Shown here: piece after piece, positions 44,012 to 53,720 of the stretch
Layout of the letters: each line of letters begins with the position of its first letter
Position numbering within the stretch: position 1 is the first letter of the stretch
Assembly: GCA_964467585.1 (NCBI GenBank)
Contig: CAYXRF010000009.1
Span: forward strand, 19,810-83,809
Origin: CALVLD01 sp964467585
Lineage (GTDB): Bacteria; Bacillota; Clostridia; Christensenellales; CAG-138
Reading direction: 5' to 3'
Length of the DNA: 64,000 bases
The notes under the pieces: generated by a model
What the model was told of the DNA's origin: nothing
Database searches by the model: none
What the model saw: only the letters and a program-made list of their open reading frames with translations
Translations under genes and position numbers: made by a program

Positions 44012-44045
44012 GGCTGCTCCAAAGCGTTAACGGAGCAGCCTTTTT
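44012..44045. terminator. bidirectional terminator
   Basis: GGCTGCTCC (44012-44020) pairs with GGAGCAGCC (44032-44040), followed by TTTTT on the plus strand and a short T run on the minus strand. It separates the converging SGNH and MBOAT genes. Confidence 0.85.
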
Positions 44046-44103
44046 GTTGACAGATTAATCTATTGTGTTGATCCCAAAGCGGGCGAAGCATTGCGGCGGA
44101 TAA

Positions 44104-45585
44104 TCAGAACCTGAAGTAGATAAACGGATTATATCCGCTTGAAACAAGCGAAGCGGTTGAAAGGGCAAGCGCGATAACAACAAGCACTATATCCATCCAG
44201 CCTGCCCAGCTGTATTTATCAAGCCTGTGCCGCAGATTTTTTGCAAGGGGAGTTAATCCGATTATCGCGGCGACCATCAGCGGCAGATACGAAAGCGTGT
44301 ATCGCAGTGCATCAGATGAAATGACAGCGCTGCTAAAATCAAACATTGATGCAGCGAATGCGCCAAGCTGTGTCATATTTGTAAAGTCAAACAAGACCCA
44401 ACTGAACAATACAAGAATCACGGTGTAGATGTGGCGCACCCAATGCGGCAGCTTTTTCAGTAGCTTGATAAGGAAGGTTTTTTCAAGCACAAGAAGCAGA
44501 CCAAAGTATAATCCCCACAAAACAAAATTCCAGCTGGCGCCATGCCAAAGCCCTGTAAGCGCCCAGACAATGGCAACGTTAAGCAGCTGCCGCGGCAGCC
44601 CCTTGCGATTGCCTCCCAGCGGAATATAGACATACTCTCTGAACCATGTGGCAAGCGATATATGCCAGCGGTTCCAAAATTCGCTTATGCTCTGCGAGAT
44701 ATACGGATAGTCAAAGTTTTTTAAAAATTCAAAGCCGAACATACGACCAAGCCCGATCGCCATATCCGAATAGCCGCTGAAATCAAAATAGATCTGTATC
44801 GCGTAGGCGATAATGCCAATCCAAGAGCCAAGCGCGCCGTTTGTGGCGGAGGTTGTGCGAAGCTCCCCCCACAGCACCGCCATTTGATTTGCAATCAGCA
44901 CTTTTTTTGCCATACCGACAGCAAAAAGCTTTACGCCTGACGCAAATTGAGATATGCTTTCCCGCCGTCCGTCCAGCTGATCGGCAACGTCACGATAGCG
45001 GACGATAGGGCCCGCGATAAGCTGAGGAAACAGTGCGACGTATGTGCCAAACAGCATAGGGTTCTTTTGAACAGGCGTATCGTGGCGATACACGTCAATC
45101 ACATAGCTCATCGCTTGGAATGTGTAAAACGAAATGCCAATCGGCAGCATATACTCAGTGCTGATTTTAAAGTTTTTCAGCGCGGGAATAAACGTGCCTA
45201 AGCCATCGTATAAAAGCTGCTTAACAATCGGTGCTTCAACGTTTTTCAGCGCGGGAATGAAAGAAGCAAGGGTATCGAAAACCAGCGGCGTGTATTTGAA
45301 AACGCCAAGCAAGCCAAGGTTCAAAACAATCGAAACAATAAGCGCAGCCTTTGCTCCGACCTTGTTGTCACGCGCTTGATATCTGCTGATTATCAGCCCG
45401 CTGACATAATTCATCATAATGGAGAACAGAATTATGAACACGCATACAGGCTCGCCCCAAGCGTAAAACAGCAGACTGAACACACACAATATTACATTGC
45501 GGTAGGTTCTGTTTGGTATCAGGTAATACAACCCCAATACAACGACAAGAAATATAAATATAAAAAGAAGACTTGAAAATATCAT
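44104..45585 (-). CDS. MBOAT family O-acyltransferase (AlgI-like)
   Basis: A 493-residue protein with about 11 membrane helices and the AlgI/DltB motifs EFWNRWHISLATWFREYVYIPLGGNRKG and LTGLWHGASWNFVLWG (active-site His). It moves acetyl groups across the membrane for O-acetylation of exopolysaccharide or wall polymers. It overlaps the DUF4358 gene by 4 bp, and an SGNH lipoprotein lies upstream: the usual three-part cassette. Confidence 0.93.
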   Translation of the reverse strand: MIFSSLLFIFIFLVVVLGLYYLIPNRTYRNVILCVFSLLFYAWGEPVCVFIILFSIMMNYVSGLIISRYQARDNKVGAKAALIVSIVLNLGLLGVFKYTPLVFDTLASFIPALKNVEAPIVKQLLYDGLGTFIPALKNFKISTEYMLPIGISFYTFQAMSYVIDVYRHDTPVQKNPMLFGTYVALFPQLIAGPIVRYRDVADQLDGRRESISQFASGVKLFAVGMAKKVLIANQMAVLWGELRTTSATNGALGSWIGIIAYAIQIYFDFSGYSDMAIGLGRMFGFEFLKNFDYPYISQSISEFWNRWHISLATWFREYVYIPLGGNRKGLPRQLLNVAIVWALTGLWHGASWNFVLWGLYFGLLLVLEKTFLIKLLKKLPHWVRHIYTVILVLFSWVLFDFTNMTQLGAFAASMFDFSSAVISSDALRYTLSYLPLMVAAIIGLTPLAKNLRHRLDKYSWAGWMDIVLVVIALALSTASLVSSGYNPFIYFRF

Positions 45586-46076
45586 CCGCCAAATATCGTG
45601 CCGAACACGCTCATCATGCTTGAATAGTTATCGCCCACAGCGTAATATACCCAACAGCCATTCTTCACAATTTGAGTCTGACGCAGCTTCGCAACCTCAG
45701 AAGGACTGTATTTTTCCGCAACGCTGATCTGGTTGGCAATCCGCTCCTCAAATACGGAAACGAGCACATCCGAATATTCCGCATCGGTTGCTTTAAATAT
45801 CACAACCTCGTCGCCGTTGAGGGAAGGGTTTTCGGATGAATACCAAGTGTATTCCGCAACCTTTGATATGTCGATCGCGTATATCTCGGTAAGGTCGCGC
45901 TGAGGCACGGCGGTCATTGTGCCGAAGCCGCTGACGGCGTACACCGCAGAGTACATCTCGGCGGTTGTCATTGTTATCTCCTTGGGCGCTTGCTTTTCAC
46001 CAGAATTACAGCCGACAAGCGAAAGCGCGGCGACGGCAAAAACAAAAGTCAATATAATGCAAAGAGCTTTTTTCAT
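45582..46076 (-). CDS. DUF4358 lipoprotein
   Basis: A 164-residue protein from the ATG at 46076: a signal peptide ending in the lipobox SLVGC, followed by DUF4358 (TTAEMYSAVYAVSG, then AEYTWYSSENPSLNGDEVVIFKA and VVKNGCWVYYAVGDN-like text). DUF4358 proteins are almost always next to MBOAT and SGNH genes; their role in O-acetylation is unknown. It could start at 46094, but the signal peptide supports 46076. Confidence 0.85.
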   Translation of the reverse strand: MKKALCIILTFVFAVAALSLVGCNSGEKQAPKEITMTTAEMYSAVYAVSGFGTMTAVPQRDLTEIYAIDISKVAEYTWYSSENPSLNGDEVVIFKATDAEYSDVLVSVFEERIANQISVAEKYSPSEVAKLRQTQIVKNGCWVYYAVGDNYSSMMSVFGTIFGG

Positions 46077-46081
46077 GTGGT

Positions 46082-47008
46082 TCAATACCCCCATTTAATG
46101 TCGTGAGCGGCGATGCTGCGCAGAATATCCGCCCATATGTTGTATGCGGCGATTGTCTGATGAACGTACTGATCGCTTGAGTATTCGGCAAGCGTGAAGC
46201 CCGCCTCGTTAACAAGATGGCTTGCAATATCAACAAAGTGAAGCCCACGCGTCTCACACATACTGCGCAGCCCCGCGTTCAACAGGCGGATATTTGTGTT
46301 GTTAAGGGTGGTCATTTCGCTGCCCTCATACATATACATCGCGCTGATAATGTAGACGTCAACACCGTCCCTTGCATTTTCAATATTGTCAATAAGCGTA
46401 TTGAAATTTGCGATGGTTCCGTCAACGCCGTAAATGGCAATGTCGTTAAGACCAAAGCATATAAATACCTTATTCGCCTCCATCATGGAGATGGAATCCC
46501 ACAGCAGACGCCTTTCGCCCATATAGACGGGGTGCAGACAGTCAGCAGATACGGGCTCAAGCGCGTGCCCCGCGCCATAGCTGCCCTCGCAAAGAAAATG
46601 GGTTGGCCCAAAAAAGTTGGGCGACGCCATAAGCATCGTGTCGTTATAGTTTTTCCATCCAAGCATAATTGAATCCCCAACGAACACTGCGTCTGAGAAC
46701 CAAGCCTCTGCGTCCGAAAGAGTGACGCCGTAAAGGTCGGTAGACATGGTGTTGAGCCAAAGAAGCTGCCCCGCGGGAAGCTCCGGCACTGCGGTCGGCG
46801 CGGGCGTAAGATTGGGGTCGGCTGTATCAACAGGCTCCGTAACGGGTTGCGAGGTAACATCCGAGGAGGAGGTCGTGTTGGGCGCGGGAGTTGAAATATC
46901 AACGGTATTGCCGTTGCCGTTGGGCTTTGTGACTTCGCCGCAGGCGGTAAACACAGCCGTTAACATACAAGCAAGGATTAAAAGGCATACAAACTTGCGA
47001 AAAGACAT
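46082..47008 (-). CDS. SGNH/GDSL hydrolase lipoprotein
   Basis: A 308-residue protein: a signal peptide with a lipobox-like VFTAC near 18-23, a Thr/Pro-rich linker to about residue 80, then SGNH blocks VFVGDSIMLGW (Ser), EGSYGAGHA, CFGLNDIAIYG and, near the end, EYSSDQYVHQT (His region). It is the first gene of the O-acetylation operon and probably completes acetyl transfer outside the membrane. Confidence 0.87.
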   Translation of the reverse strand: MSFRKFVCLLILACMLTAVFTACGEVTKPNGNGNTVDISTPAPNTTSSSDVTSQPVTEPVDTADPNLTPAPTAVPELPAGQLLWLNTMSTDLYGVTLSDAEAWFSDAVFVGDSIMLGWKNYNDTMLMASPNFFGPTHFLCEGSYGAGHALEPVSADCLHPVYMGERRLLWDSISMMEANKVFICFGLNDIAIYGVDGTIANFNTLIDNIENARDGVDVYIISAMYMYEGSEMTTLNNTNIRLLNAGLRSMCETRGLHFVDIASHLVNEAGFTLAEYSSDQYVHQTIAAYNIWADILRSIAAHDIKWGY

Positions 47009-47075
47009 TTAGGATAGCTCCTTTCGATTGGCATGAGAACCAATATCCCCCATTCTCTGCCCATTCTCAGACCGT

Positions 47076-47104
47076 ACTTTACCATATATCAGTATTGTTG
47101 TCAA
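47076..47104 (-). promoter_or_regulatory. promoter of the SGNH-DUF4358-MBOAT operon
   Basis: TTGACA (47099-47104) and TAAAGT (47076-47081) on the minus strand, 17 bp spacer. GAGAATGGG is repeated twice in the leader. Confidence 0.75.
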
Positions 47105-47217
47105 TCAGGGCAAACGGAACATAAGGGCATATGGTTGAAATTTACAGAAAGTTTTTATCTGTCTTTTTTAGTCGCATATATGACTGTTCTATGCGCGCTT
47201 AACGCATGAAAAAACAG

Positions 47218-48189
47218 CTAATTCAAACAGTCGCCTGAAAGCGATTGAAGCGTTGCAAAGGTATATCCGCGTGCGGTCAAATCCTCAATAATCCAAGCAA
47301 GCATATCAACGCTTTCGGATACCGTATCGTGCATTATAAAAATCAGCGGGCGGGATGAGCGCCCATAGGCTGTCAGCGTTCTGTAATATGACTGCATGAG
47401 GTATACGTCAAAGGGAAGGTTATCCGTGTTGCCGCCGGGCCACTTATCGTTAAGACCGAGCACCCAGTCATAAACACGATAGCCGTTCGCGTGCATAATA
47501 TCAATGTACGCAGAGCGCCCCTGCCGCTTCAGCGTGCTGTTGGTTGTGCCGCCGGGAAAGCGCACAATGTATGCGCCCGCATCGTACCCAACAGCGTTAA
47601 TCACAGTGCTTCGCCATGCGGCAACGTCCGCGGCAAAGCCATCGGGAGAACTGTATATTATGCTGAAATCATGACTGTCAGTGTGACACGCAAGCACATG
47701 ACCCTCCGCGACTATCCTTCGGGCAATGTCGGGGTGAACCCTTATACATTGACCGATGGAAAAGAACGTACCCTTTATGCCATATGAATTGAGAATATCC
47801 AACACACGCGCAGTACCCCTCACAGGCCCGTCGTCAAATGTGAGATATACGACATTGTTGGAGGGAGACGCCGTAAACGTCGGCACGGTGTAAGGCAGAG
47901 GAGTTGCGGTAGGAGCCTCCGTGGGAATAGGAGACGGGGTAGGGGAGGGCGTGGGAGCAGGAGAAGACGAAACTGTCGGAGAGGGCGTAACAACGGCTGT
48001 CGGCATGGGAGCCGCTGTCGGCGTAATCACAGGAGACGGAGTCGCAGTCGATGCTTCAACATGAGGAGATGCGTCAACGTGGACGTCGCCGCCGTCGTTT
48101 TCTATTATTGAAAAGCTGCATCCCAAGCAAAACGGAACAAGAAAAACGACAGCCAAACAAAAAGCAGTCATTTTTGCTGTATAACGCAT
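47218..48189 (-). CDS. polysaccharide deacetylase (NodB) lipoprotein
   Basis: A 323-residue protein from the ATG at 48189, giving a lipoprotein signal (LVPFCLGC), a long Pro/Thr/Ser spacer (about 45-105) and a NodB domain: TFDDGP, HTDSHDFS (HxxxH metal site), RFPGG and the HDT near the end. It removes N- or O-acetyl groups from glycans at the cell surface. An upstream ATG at 48300 has a better ribosome site (GAAGGG) but would place 37 basic residues before the signal. It lies beside the O-acetylation cassette. Confidence 0.88.
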   Translation of the reverse strand: MRYTAKMTAFCLAVVFLVPFCLGCSFSIIENDGGDVHVDASPHVEASTATPSPVITPTAAPMPTAVVTPSPTVSSSPAPTPSPTPSPIPTEAPTATPLPYTVPTFTASPSNNVVYLTFDDGPVRGTARVLDILNSYGIKGTFFSIGQCIRVHPDIARRIVAEGHVLACHTDSHDFSIIYSSPDGFAADVAAWRSTVINAVGYDAGAYIVRFPGGTTNSTLKRQGRSAYIDIMHANGYRVYDWVLGLNDKWPGGNTDNLPFDVYLMQSYYRTLTAYGRSSRPLIFIMHDTVSESVDMLAWIIEDLTARGYTFATLQSLSGDCLN

Positions 48190-48369
48190 TTTAACACAAA
48201 AAACAAAATTCTGTTTTCTGCGGGAGCGCCCGCAAAAAACCGTATGGGCATGCTTGTTCATATAAAATCCAACGCAGCACCGCAGAGCGGCAATACGCAT
48301 TATCCCTTCAAACCATGAGCCAAACGGCGATAATGTGACAACACTCGTCATCATTCGACTCACAGCAAT

Positions 48370-48398
48370 AGTATATCACTATAACAAAAGGTATTCAA
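48370..48398 (-). promoter_or_regulatory. promoter of the polysaccharide deacetylase gene
   Basis: TTGAAT (48393-48398) and TATACT (48370-48375) on the minus strand, 17 bp spacer. Confidence 0.7.
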
Positions 48399-48460
48399 TG
48401 AATGACAGCCATATCGTAATAATATATTTATTGCAGATATTACACTTGTTAAAACATAAT

Positions 48461-48491
48461 GCAGCCGCCAATGGCTGTCATCGGCGGCTGC
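48461..48491 (-). terminator. valS terminator
   Basis: On the minus strand GCAGCCGCC (48491-48483) pairs with GGCGGCTGC (48469-48461), followed by ATTATGTTTT. Confidence 0.78.
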
Positions 48492-48522
48492 GGATATACA
48501 ATAGCTGTGCCTTATATGCAGA

Positions 48523-51180
48523 CTATCTGTTCAGCTCGGCGATACGCGCATCAAGCTTTTCAAGCATTTCCTGAAAGCCGCAAAGCTTTGCGCGTTCATC
48601 GGCAACAAGCTTTTCGGGAGCCTTTGCCATAAAGCCAACGTTGTTCAGCTTGCCGGAGGAACGGGCGATCTCACCAACAATGCGATCACGCTCTTTTCCA
48701 AGGCGCTGCAGCTCCTTTTCAATATCGATAAGCTCATTTAATGGGATAAACGCATCACCGACCATTGAAACAACGGATACCGCATCAGGGGCGATGCCGC
48801 TGTTGTCAAGCTGAACGGTAACGCTTGAAGCACCCGCAAGCTTGTTAAAATACGGGGATGCCTGTGTTAACTCAGCGGCAAACCGTTCGGGAGCAACAAT
48901 GAACATATGCGCACGCTTGGAAGGCGGCACGTTCATCTCGGCACGAACATTGCGTATGGAGCGAACAAGCTCCATTATACCGTCCATGCACTCCGCCTCA
49001 TCCGCAAAATCAAATTCGTCGCTGTATTTTGGCCAGCTCTCACGCATAACGGTTTCACCCGAATTTGGCAGCCTTGTGTAAATGTCCTCGGTGATAAATG
49101 GCATAAACGGGTGCAGCAGCTTCATGCTGTCGGACAGTACGCGCACAAGAATCGCACGCACGTTTCGCTTTGCGGATTCATCCTCGCCATAAAGACGGGG
49201 CTTTGCCATCTCGATATACCAGTCGCAAAACTCTGTCCAAATGAAGTTGTATATCTTATCAACCGCAAGGTTCAGATCAAACGCATCAATATTGACCGTC
49301 TCATCACGAATCACAGCGTTCAGCCTGTGAAGTATCCATTTGTCGGCAATGTCAAGGTCTTTAAGGTCTATTTCGCCAATCGGCTCATCGCCAAGGTTCA
49401 TCATGACAAAGCGCGAGGCATTATATACCTTGTTGCAGAAGTTTCGTGCCGCTTCAACCTTTTTAATTTGAAAGCGCATATCCGTGCCCGCTGCGGTTCC
49501 GCTTGTAAGCGAAAAGCGCAGAGAATCGGCGCCGTAGTCGCGGATAATCTCCAACGGGTCTATACCGTTGCCAAGTGATTTGCTCATTTTGCGTCCAAGC
49601 TCATCACGAACCATACCGTGAATAAACACATGGTCAAACGGAACCTCACCCATGGCGTATATGCCAAACATTATCATGCGGGCAATCCAGAAGAATATCA
49701 GATCATAGCCCGTTGAAAGGGTTGATGTTGGGTAATAGTATTTCAGCTCCGCTGTTTCATCCGGCCAGCCAAGCGTTGAAAACGGCCACATTCCCGATGA
49801 GAACCAGGTGTCAAGCACGTCTTCATCCTGACGCATCGGCGCGCCGCAGACAGGACATTTATCGGGCGCAGCTTCGCTGACCGCCGTATGCCCGCAGGCG
49901 TCACAGTAGTATGCGGGAATCCGGTGCCCCCACCAAAGCTGACGTGATATACACCAGTCGCGTATGTTATTCATCCAATTATAATAGGTTTGAGAGTACC
50001 TCTCGGGCACAAACTTGACCTTGCCATCCTCAACCGCCTTCAGCGCAGGCTCCGCAAGCGTCTTTATTGCAACAAACCATTGCTTTGACACCATAGGTTC
50101 AATAGTTGTATGACAGCGATAGCAGGTGCCGACGTTGTGCGCGTATGGCTCAATCTTTACAAGCGCACCGCAAGCCTTGAGGTCGTCAACAAAAATCCGT
50201 CGGCATTCCTTTGTTGTAAGCCCGCAGTATGCGCCGCCAAGCTCGTTTATGTGACCATCCTCGGTAAATACACACATCTGAGGCAATCCCATGCGCAGCC
50301 CAACCTCAAAATCGTTGGGGTCGTGACTGGGGGTAATCTTCACAGCGCCCGTGCCAAAATCCATCTCAACATATTCGTCCGCAACTATGGGGATTTCTCT
50401 GCCGATAACGGGAACGATTACGGTTTTGCCGACGATGTCGCTGTATCGCGGGTCGTTGGGGTTAACTGCAATGCCCGTATCACCGAGTATGGTTTCGGGA
50501 CGCGTGGTTGCGCAGGTGATCGAATAGCTGCCGTCAGGCGCGTCATATCGAACGTGCCACAGATTGCTTGGCTGTTCCTCAAAATCAACCTCTGCGTTTG
50601 AAATTGCGGTTTTGCAGGTGGGACACCAATTGACGATTCGATCCCCACGATATATAAGACCCTTGTTGTAAAGGTCAACAAACACCTTAGTAACCGCACG
50701 GCTGCACCCCGCATCCATAGTGAAACGTTCTCTTTCCCAATCGCAGGAGGAGCCGAGCTTTCTGAGCTGCTTAACTATCCTGCCGCCAAACTCATCCTTC
50801 CATTCCCATGCACGACGCAAAAATTCATCCCTGCCCACGTCCTTTTTGGTGACGCCTTCCTTTGCCATGCGCTCAACAATCTTAACCTCCGTCGCTATGG
50901 AAGCATGGTCTGTTCCCGGAAGCCAAAGAGTTTCATATCCGCACATACGCTTGTATCTTATCAAAATATCCTGCATTGTTTCATCCAACGCATGCCCCAT
51001 GTGCAGCTGTCCCGTTATATTGGGCGGTGGTATAACAATGCAATATGGCGGTTTGTCGGGATTTGGCTCAGAGTGGAAATAACCGCTTTTTTCCCACTTT
51101 TCGTATAATCTGTCCTCAACAGAGGATGGATCATAGGTTTTCGGCATATCTTCAGCCGAGGATTTGCAGTCGTCGCACAT
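48523..51180 (-). CDS. valS: valyl-tRNA synthetase
   Basis: An 885-residue class I synthetase: the HIGH motif reads LHMGHA (about 60), the KMSKS motif RKMSKSLGNG (near 530), the editing domain TTRPETILGDTGIAV and a C-terminal coiled-coil arm. It charges tRNA-Val. GGAGG precedes the ATG. The T-box leader upstream ties its expression to uncharged tRNA-Val. Confidence 0.98.
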   Translation of the reverse strand: MCDDCKSSAEDMPKTYDPSSVEDRLYEKWEKSGYFHSEPNPDKPPYCIVIPPPNITGQLHMGHALDETMQDILIRYKRMCGYETLWLPGTDHASIATEVKIVERMAKEGVTKKDVGRDEFLRRAWEWKDEFGGRIVKQLRKLGSSCDWERERFTMDAGCSRAVTKVFVDLYNKGLIYRGDRIVNWCPTCKTAISNAEVDFEEQPSNLWHVRYDAPDGSYSITCATTRPETILGDTGIAVNPNDPRYSDIVGKTVIVPVIGREIPIVADEYVEMDFGTGAVKITPSHDPNDFEVGLRMGLPQMCVFTEDGHINELGGAYCGLTTKECRRIFVDDLKACGALVKIEPYAHNVGTCYRCHTTIEPMVSKQWFVAIKTLAEPALKAVEDGKVKFVPERYSQTYYNWMNNIRDWCISRQLWWGHRIPAYYCDACGHTAVSEAAPDKCPVCGAPMRQDEDVLDTWFSSGMWPFSTLGWPDETAELKYYYPTSTLSTGYDLIFFWIARMIMFGIYAMGEVPFDHVFIHGMVRDELGRKMSKSLGNGIDPLEIIRDYGADSLRFSLTSGTAAGTDMRFQIKKVEAARNFCNKVYNASRFVMMNLGDEPIGEIDLKDLDIADKWILHRLNAVIRDETVNIDAFDLNLAVDKIYNFIWTEFCDWYIEMAKPRLYGEDESAKRNVRAILVRVLSDSMKLLHPFMPFITEDIYTRLPNSGETVMRESWPKYSDEFDFADEAECMDGIMELVRSIRNVRAEMNVPPSKRAHMFIVAPERFAAELTQASPYFNKLAGASSVTVQLDNSGIAPDAVSVVSMVGDAFIPLNELIDIEKELQRLGKERDRIVGEIARSSGKLNNVGFMAKAPEKLVADERAKLCGFQEMLEKLDARIAELNR

Positions 51181-51189
51181 ATAAAGGAA

Positions 51190-51470
51190 CCTCCAAATAT
51201 AAAAATATGACTCTCAACATCCTCAAAGGACGAGAGAGCCACTCGCGGTACCACCTTTGTTAAGGGGAGTATCAACAAAAAAAGACGATGAAATCCCCTT
51301 CACCTCATATCGCGCCGTATCGTGGCGGAACACGTTCGGGTTTTTTACCCCCGAATGCTCCGAAGCGACGTTCTGCGCCTACCCGTAAACGACCCTTGCA
51401 GCCTACGAGGTCGTCTCTCTTGTTGCGGAAGCTGCGCGTACTCCTCTTCATCAACGCATTTCATGTATTG
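51190..51470 (-). promoter_or_regulatory. T-box riboswitch leader of valS
   Basis: On the minus strand the leader carries stem I text GAAGAGGAGTA near its 5' end, and the antiterminator T-box AGGTGGTACCGCG at 51256-51244, followed by a terminator hairpin (CTCTC...GAGAG) and an A/T-rich tail. The specifier codon cannot be fixed by eye; for valine it should be GUN. Binding of uncharged tRNA would favour antitermination. Confidence 0.92.
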
Positions 51471-51475
51471 GACGG

Positions 51476-51504
51476 ATTATAGCCCAATGGAGCTTGCTTG
51501 TCAA
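51476..51504 (-). promoter_or_regulatory. valS promoter
   Basis: TTGACA (51499-51504) and TATAAT (51476-51481) on the minus strand, 17 bp spacer; a consensus promoter. Confidence 0.9.
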
Positions 51505-51555
51505 CAAAAATAATTTGTTTTTGCCGCACGCCGCATATCAAAATCACATTCGTAC

Positions 51556-51584
51556 TTGAAAAATATGTCAAACAATGTTACTAT
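51556..51584 (+). promoter_or_regulatory. promoter of the sigma factor gene
   Basis: TTGAAA (51556-51561), 17 bp, TACTAT (51579-51584). Confidence 0.65.
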
Positions 51585-51626
51585 AACCCAAGCTGTGATA
51601 AAAGGGGGAGCGTGCGGCGAAAGGCT

Positions 51627-52139
51627 ATGGGGGATGAGTTTGTCCGTCAATTATATGAAAAGTACTACAATATTGTCTTTCAATATTGCCTGCCTAAGCT
51701 GCACTTTGATGAACAGGTCGCTGCGGATTGTGCGCACGCAGCGTTTGATAAGGCCGGGGCAAAATATGAAAAGCTGCAGAACCACCCCAATATTCTGGGT
51801 TGGCTGTTGCGAACCTCAAAAAACATAATTATGAAACAATGGCGTTCCTATAAGAAATTGGCGCCCAAGACCATTTCACTTGAGCTCATTGCCGAGCTTC
51901 CGGACAACAGAGACCCATTTGATATGGTTGAGCTTTCCTCCGACGATATTGATAAAATTTGTGAGCGGCTTTTATCCGAATTAAAGCCCGAAGAACACAA
52001 AATGTATCTGCAATATTTTTGCGAAAAGCGCACGATTCAAGAGATTGCCGCCGCAAACGGCATATCTGACAAGGCTGCGCGTGCAAAACTTGCACGTATA
52101 AAAATCAAATTGAAGGAGAAAATAATATATTTTATGTAA
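51627..52139 (+). CDS. ECF-type RNA polymerase sigma factor
   Basis: A 170-residue protein. Region 2 (QLYEKYYNIVFQYCLPKL, then CAHAAFDKA and WLLRTSKNIIMKQWRSYKK) and region 4 (LKPEEHKMYLQYFCEKRTIQEIAAANGIS) are clear, with a linker rich in Ser/Asp. I prefer the ATG at 51627 over the longer frame from 51498, which adds unrelated residues over the promoter. The next gene encodes a membrane protein of anti-sigma type, 46 bp downstream. Confidence 0.87.
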   Translation: MGDEFVRQLYEKYYNIVFQYCLPKLHFDEQVAADCAHAAFDKAGAKYEKLQNHPNILGWLLRTSKNIIMKQWRSYKKLAPKTISLELIAELPDNRDPFDMVELSSDDIDKICERLLSELKPEEHKMYLQYFCEKRTIQEIAAANGISDKAARAKLARIKIKLKEKIIYFM

Positions 52140-52185
52140 AAACGAGAATTTGCTGTTTTTGGGGGATATATATGTAGAGGTGATT

Positions 52186-52989
52186 ATGAAAAAATTTGTC
52201 TCAAGAAAAAGTGAATATGTAGCGGCAATCCGCATGACAAATACGGCGATGAAGAAAGAGCTGCGCAAAAACGCTTCAGATCAGGATGTTCCCTTTATCA
52301 GCGAATGTGTTGAGTCAATTTCTTATTATTATAAAAGGCTTGATGAGTTGGAGGAGGAACGGGCAGCGGCTGCGGACAAAAGGCTTGGGTCAGGCGCGGC
52401 GATGTGGAAAAGAGCAGTGATCATATCATTAGCCGTGATTTTAACGCTTGCGGCAGGCGCCGCTGTGGCGGAGGTATCAGGCGCACGCGTATGGACGGCG
52501 ATAGTCAAGCAGGATTCGGGTTACCTTCAGGTTAACTATGTTCCTTCGGAGGACGATTATCCAACCGCTCCCCCGATTGAATGGCATGAGGGAGAGATTG
52601 CATATTTCACTTATGCGGAGTTTGCCTCAAATATGCTTCAAAATGGGGTAAAGCCCCTGCCAAGCGAGTGGAACGGATTTGTGTTCGCAGACGGCAGAAT
52701 CAACAGCACACCAACAACATATCATGCGATGGTTACTCTCCGAAGCGGTGGCAATTTCATCAGAATCAGCATGGTCGAATCTCCGGACGCGGATTCAACA
52801 ATATCCGTTGGCGGATTAGTTGCCAATATTGAGACGAGTCGGCTTGTTATCAGCGGATGTGATGTTATTTTTCAGCAAACCGACAATCTCTTTTTTGCGA
52901 CATGGCAGTACGAAGGCTCTGTTTTTATCGTTTCCGCCGACTATTCGCTTGAAAATTTTGCGTTGCTGCTGGATACACTGATTAGTTAA
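52186..52989 (+). CDS. DUF4367-like membrane protein, probable anti-sigma partner
   Basis: A 267-residue protein from the ATG at 52186. An N-terminal charged domain (about 1-75) is cytosolic, one membrane helix (AVIISLAVILTLAAGAAVAEV) follows, then an extracellular β-rich domain ending SADYSLENFALLLDTLIS, as in DUF4367. DUF4367 proteins lie downstream of ECF sigma factors in Firmicutes and are thought to hold them at the membrane. The N-terminal part does not carry a zinc-binding anti-sigma motif. Confidence 0.75.
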   Translation: MKKFVSRKSEYVAAIRMTNTAMKKELRKNASDQDVPFISECVESISYYYKRLDELEEERAAAADKRLGSGAAMWKRAVIISLAVILTLAAGAAVAEVSGARVWTAIVKQDSGYLQVNYVPSEDDYPTAPPIEWHEGEIAYFTYAEFASNMLQNGVKPLPSEWNGFVFADGRINSTPTTYHAMVTLRSGGNFIRISMVESPDADSTISVGGLVANIETSRLVISGCDVIFQQTDNLFFATWQYEGSVFIVSADYSLENFALLLDTLIS

Positions 52990-53013
52990 AAACACACATA
53001 AAAGGAGGAAATC

Positions 53014-53529
53014 ATGAAAACCACTTATCGCTGTTTCTGTCTCATTTTGGGTGTTGTGATGCTTTTCACCGGCGGCATTGTGGAAGCACGAGCAAAAGCG
53101 GAAAGCGACCCCACGGGCATTGCGTCTGAGAATCCGTTTTATACCGACCATTTTACGGTGGAAATGATCTCAGAAGATCTGGATGGTTCAAGAAGCACTC
53201 TGTTAGGCACGCCAATTATCATTTTCAGCAGTCCTTCAACGGGCGTGTTGCAAGCGTATGCCTCAATCGACACAAATACAACGGTTTATAAGGTGGGGTA
53301 TACAAGCATGGTAATTTCCAGATGGAACGGCTCATACTGGGTTCATGCCGCTTCGTGGATACACCAGTACTCATACAACACTGATTTCTTCAGCAACACA
53401 AAAATATTCAGCACCGCCACCAGCGGCACTTATTACAGAGTGAGGGTTGCATTTTACGCCGACAGAATTGAAAATGCAGGCGACACCGACAGCACCGCGC
53501 TTACAAGCGACTTTATTATTTGTCGATAA
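53014..53529 (+). CDS. secreted protein, possibly DUF6147
   Basis: A 171-residue protein with a signal peptide (about 1-27) and a mature β-sandwich-like domain (TPIIIFSSPSTGVLQAYASI, then MVISRWNGSYWV and GTYYRVRVAFYADR). The pattern resembles DUF6147, a secreted family of Firmicutes, but I am not sure. An AAGGAGG ribosome site precedes the ATG. Probably transcribed with the sigma factor operon, 24 bp after it. Confidence 0.7.
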   Translation: MKTTYRCFCLILGVVMLFTGGIVEARAKAESDPTGIASENPFYTDHFTVEMISEDLDGSRSTLLGTPIIIFSSPSTGVLQAYASIDTNTTVYKVGYTSMVISRWNGSYWVHAASWIHQYSYNTDFFSNTKIFSTATSGTYYRVRVAFYADRIENAGDTDSTALTSDFIICR

Positions 53530-53720
53530 CAACCACGTTGCCTGCGGGTGCGTTATTCGCATCCGCAGACGTTTGTCTGCGCCTTGCGTCCAATAGCACC
53601 GGATTCACCATTTTCAAAAAATTGTCTGCCAATCCCATCCGCAGCGGTTGAGTGCGGATTTGCCGCACGGAGTTACACTGCAAATTGCACAGCTAATTTT
53701 ATTATTAACTGTATAATTTG

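Noticed and set aside
48907..49578. 223-codon ORF on the plus strand
   Set aside because: It is antisense to valS and only reflects the codon pattern of that gene.
51498..51626. longer start of the sigma factor gene
   Set aside because: The extra 43 codons cross the predicted promoter at 51556-51584 and do not resemble sigma region 1 or 2.
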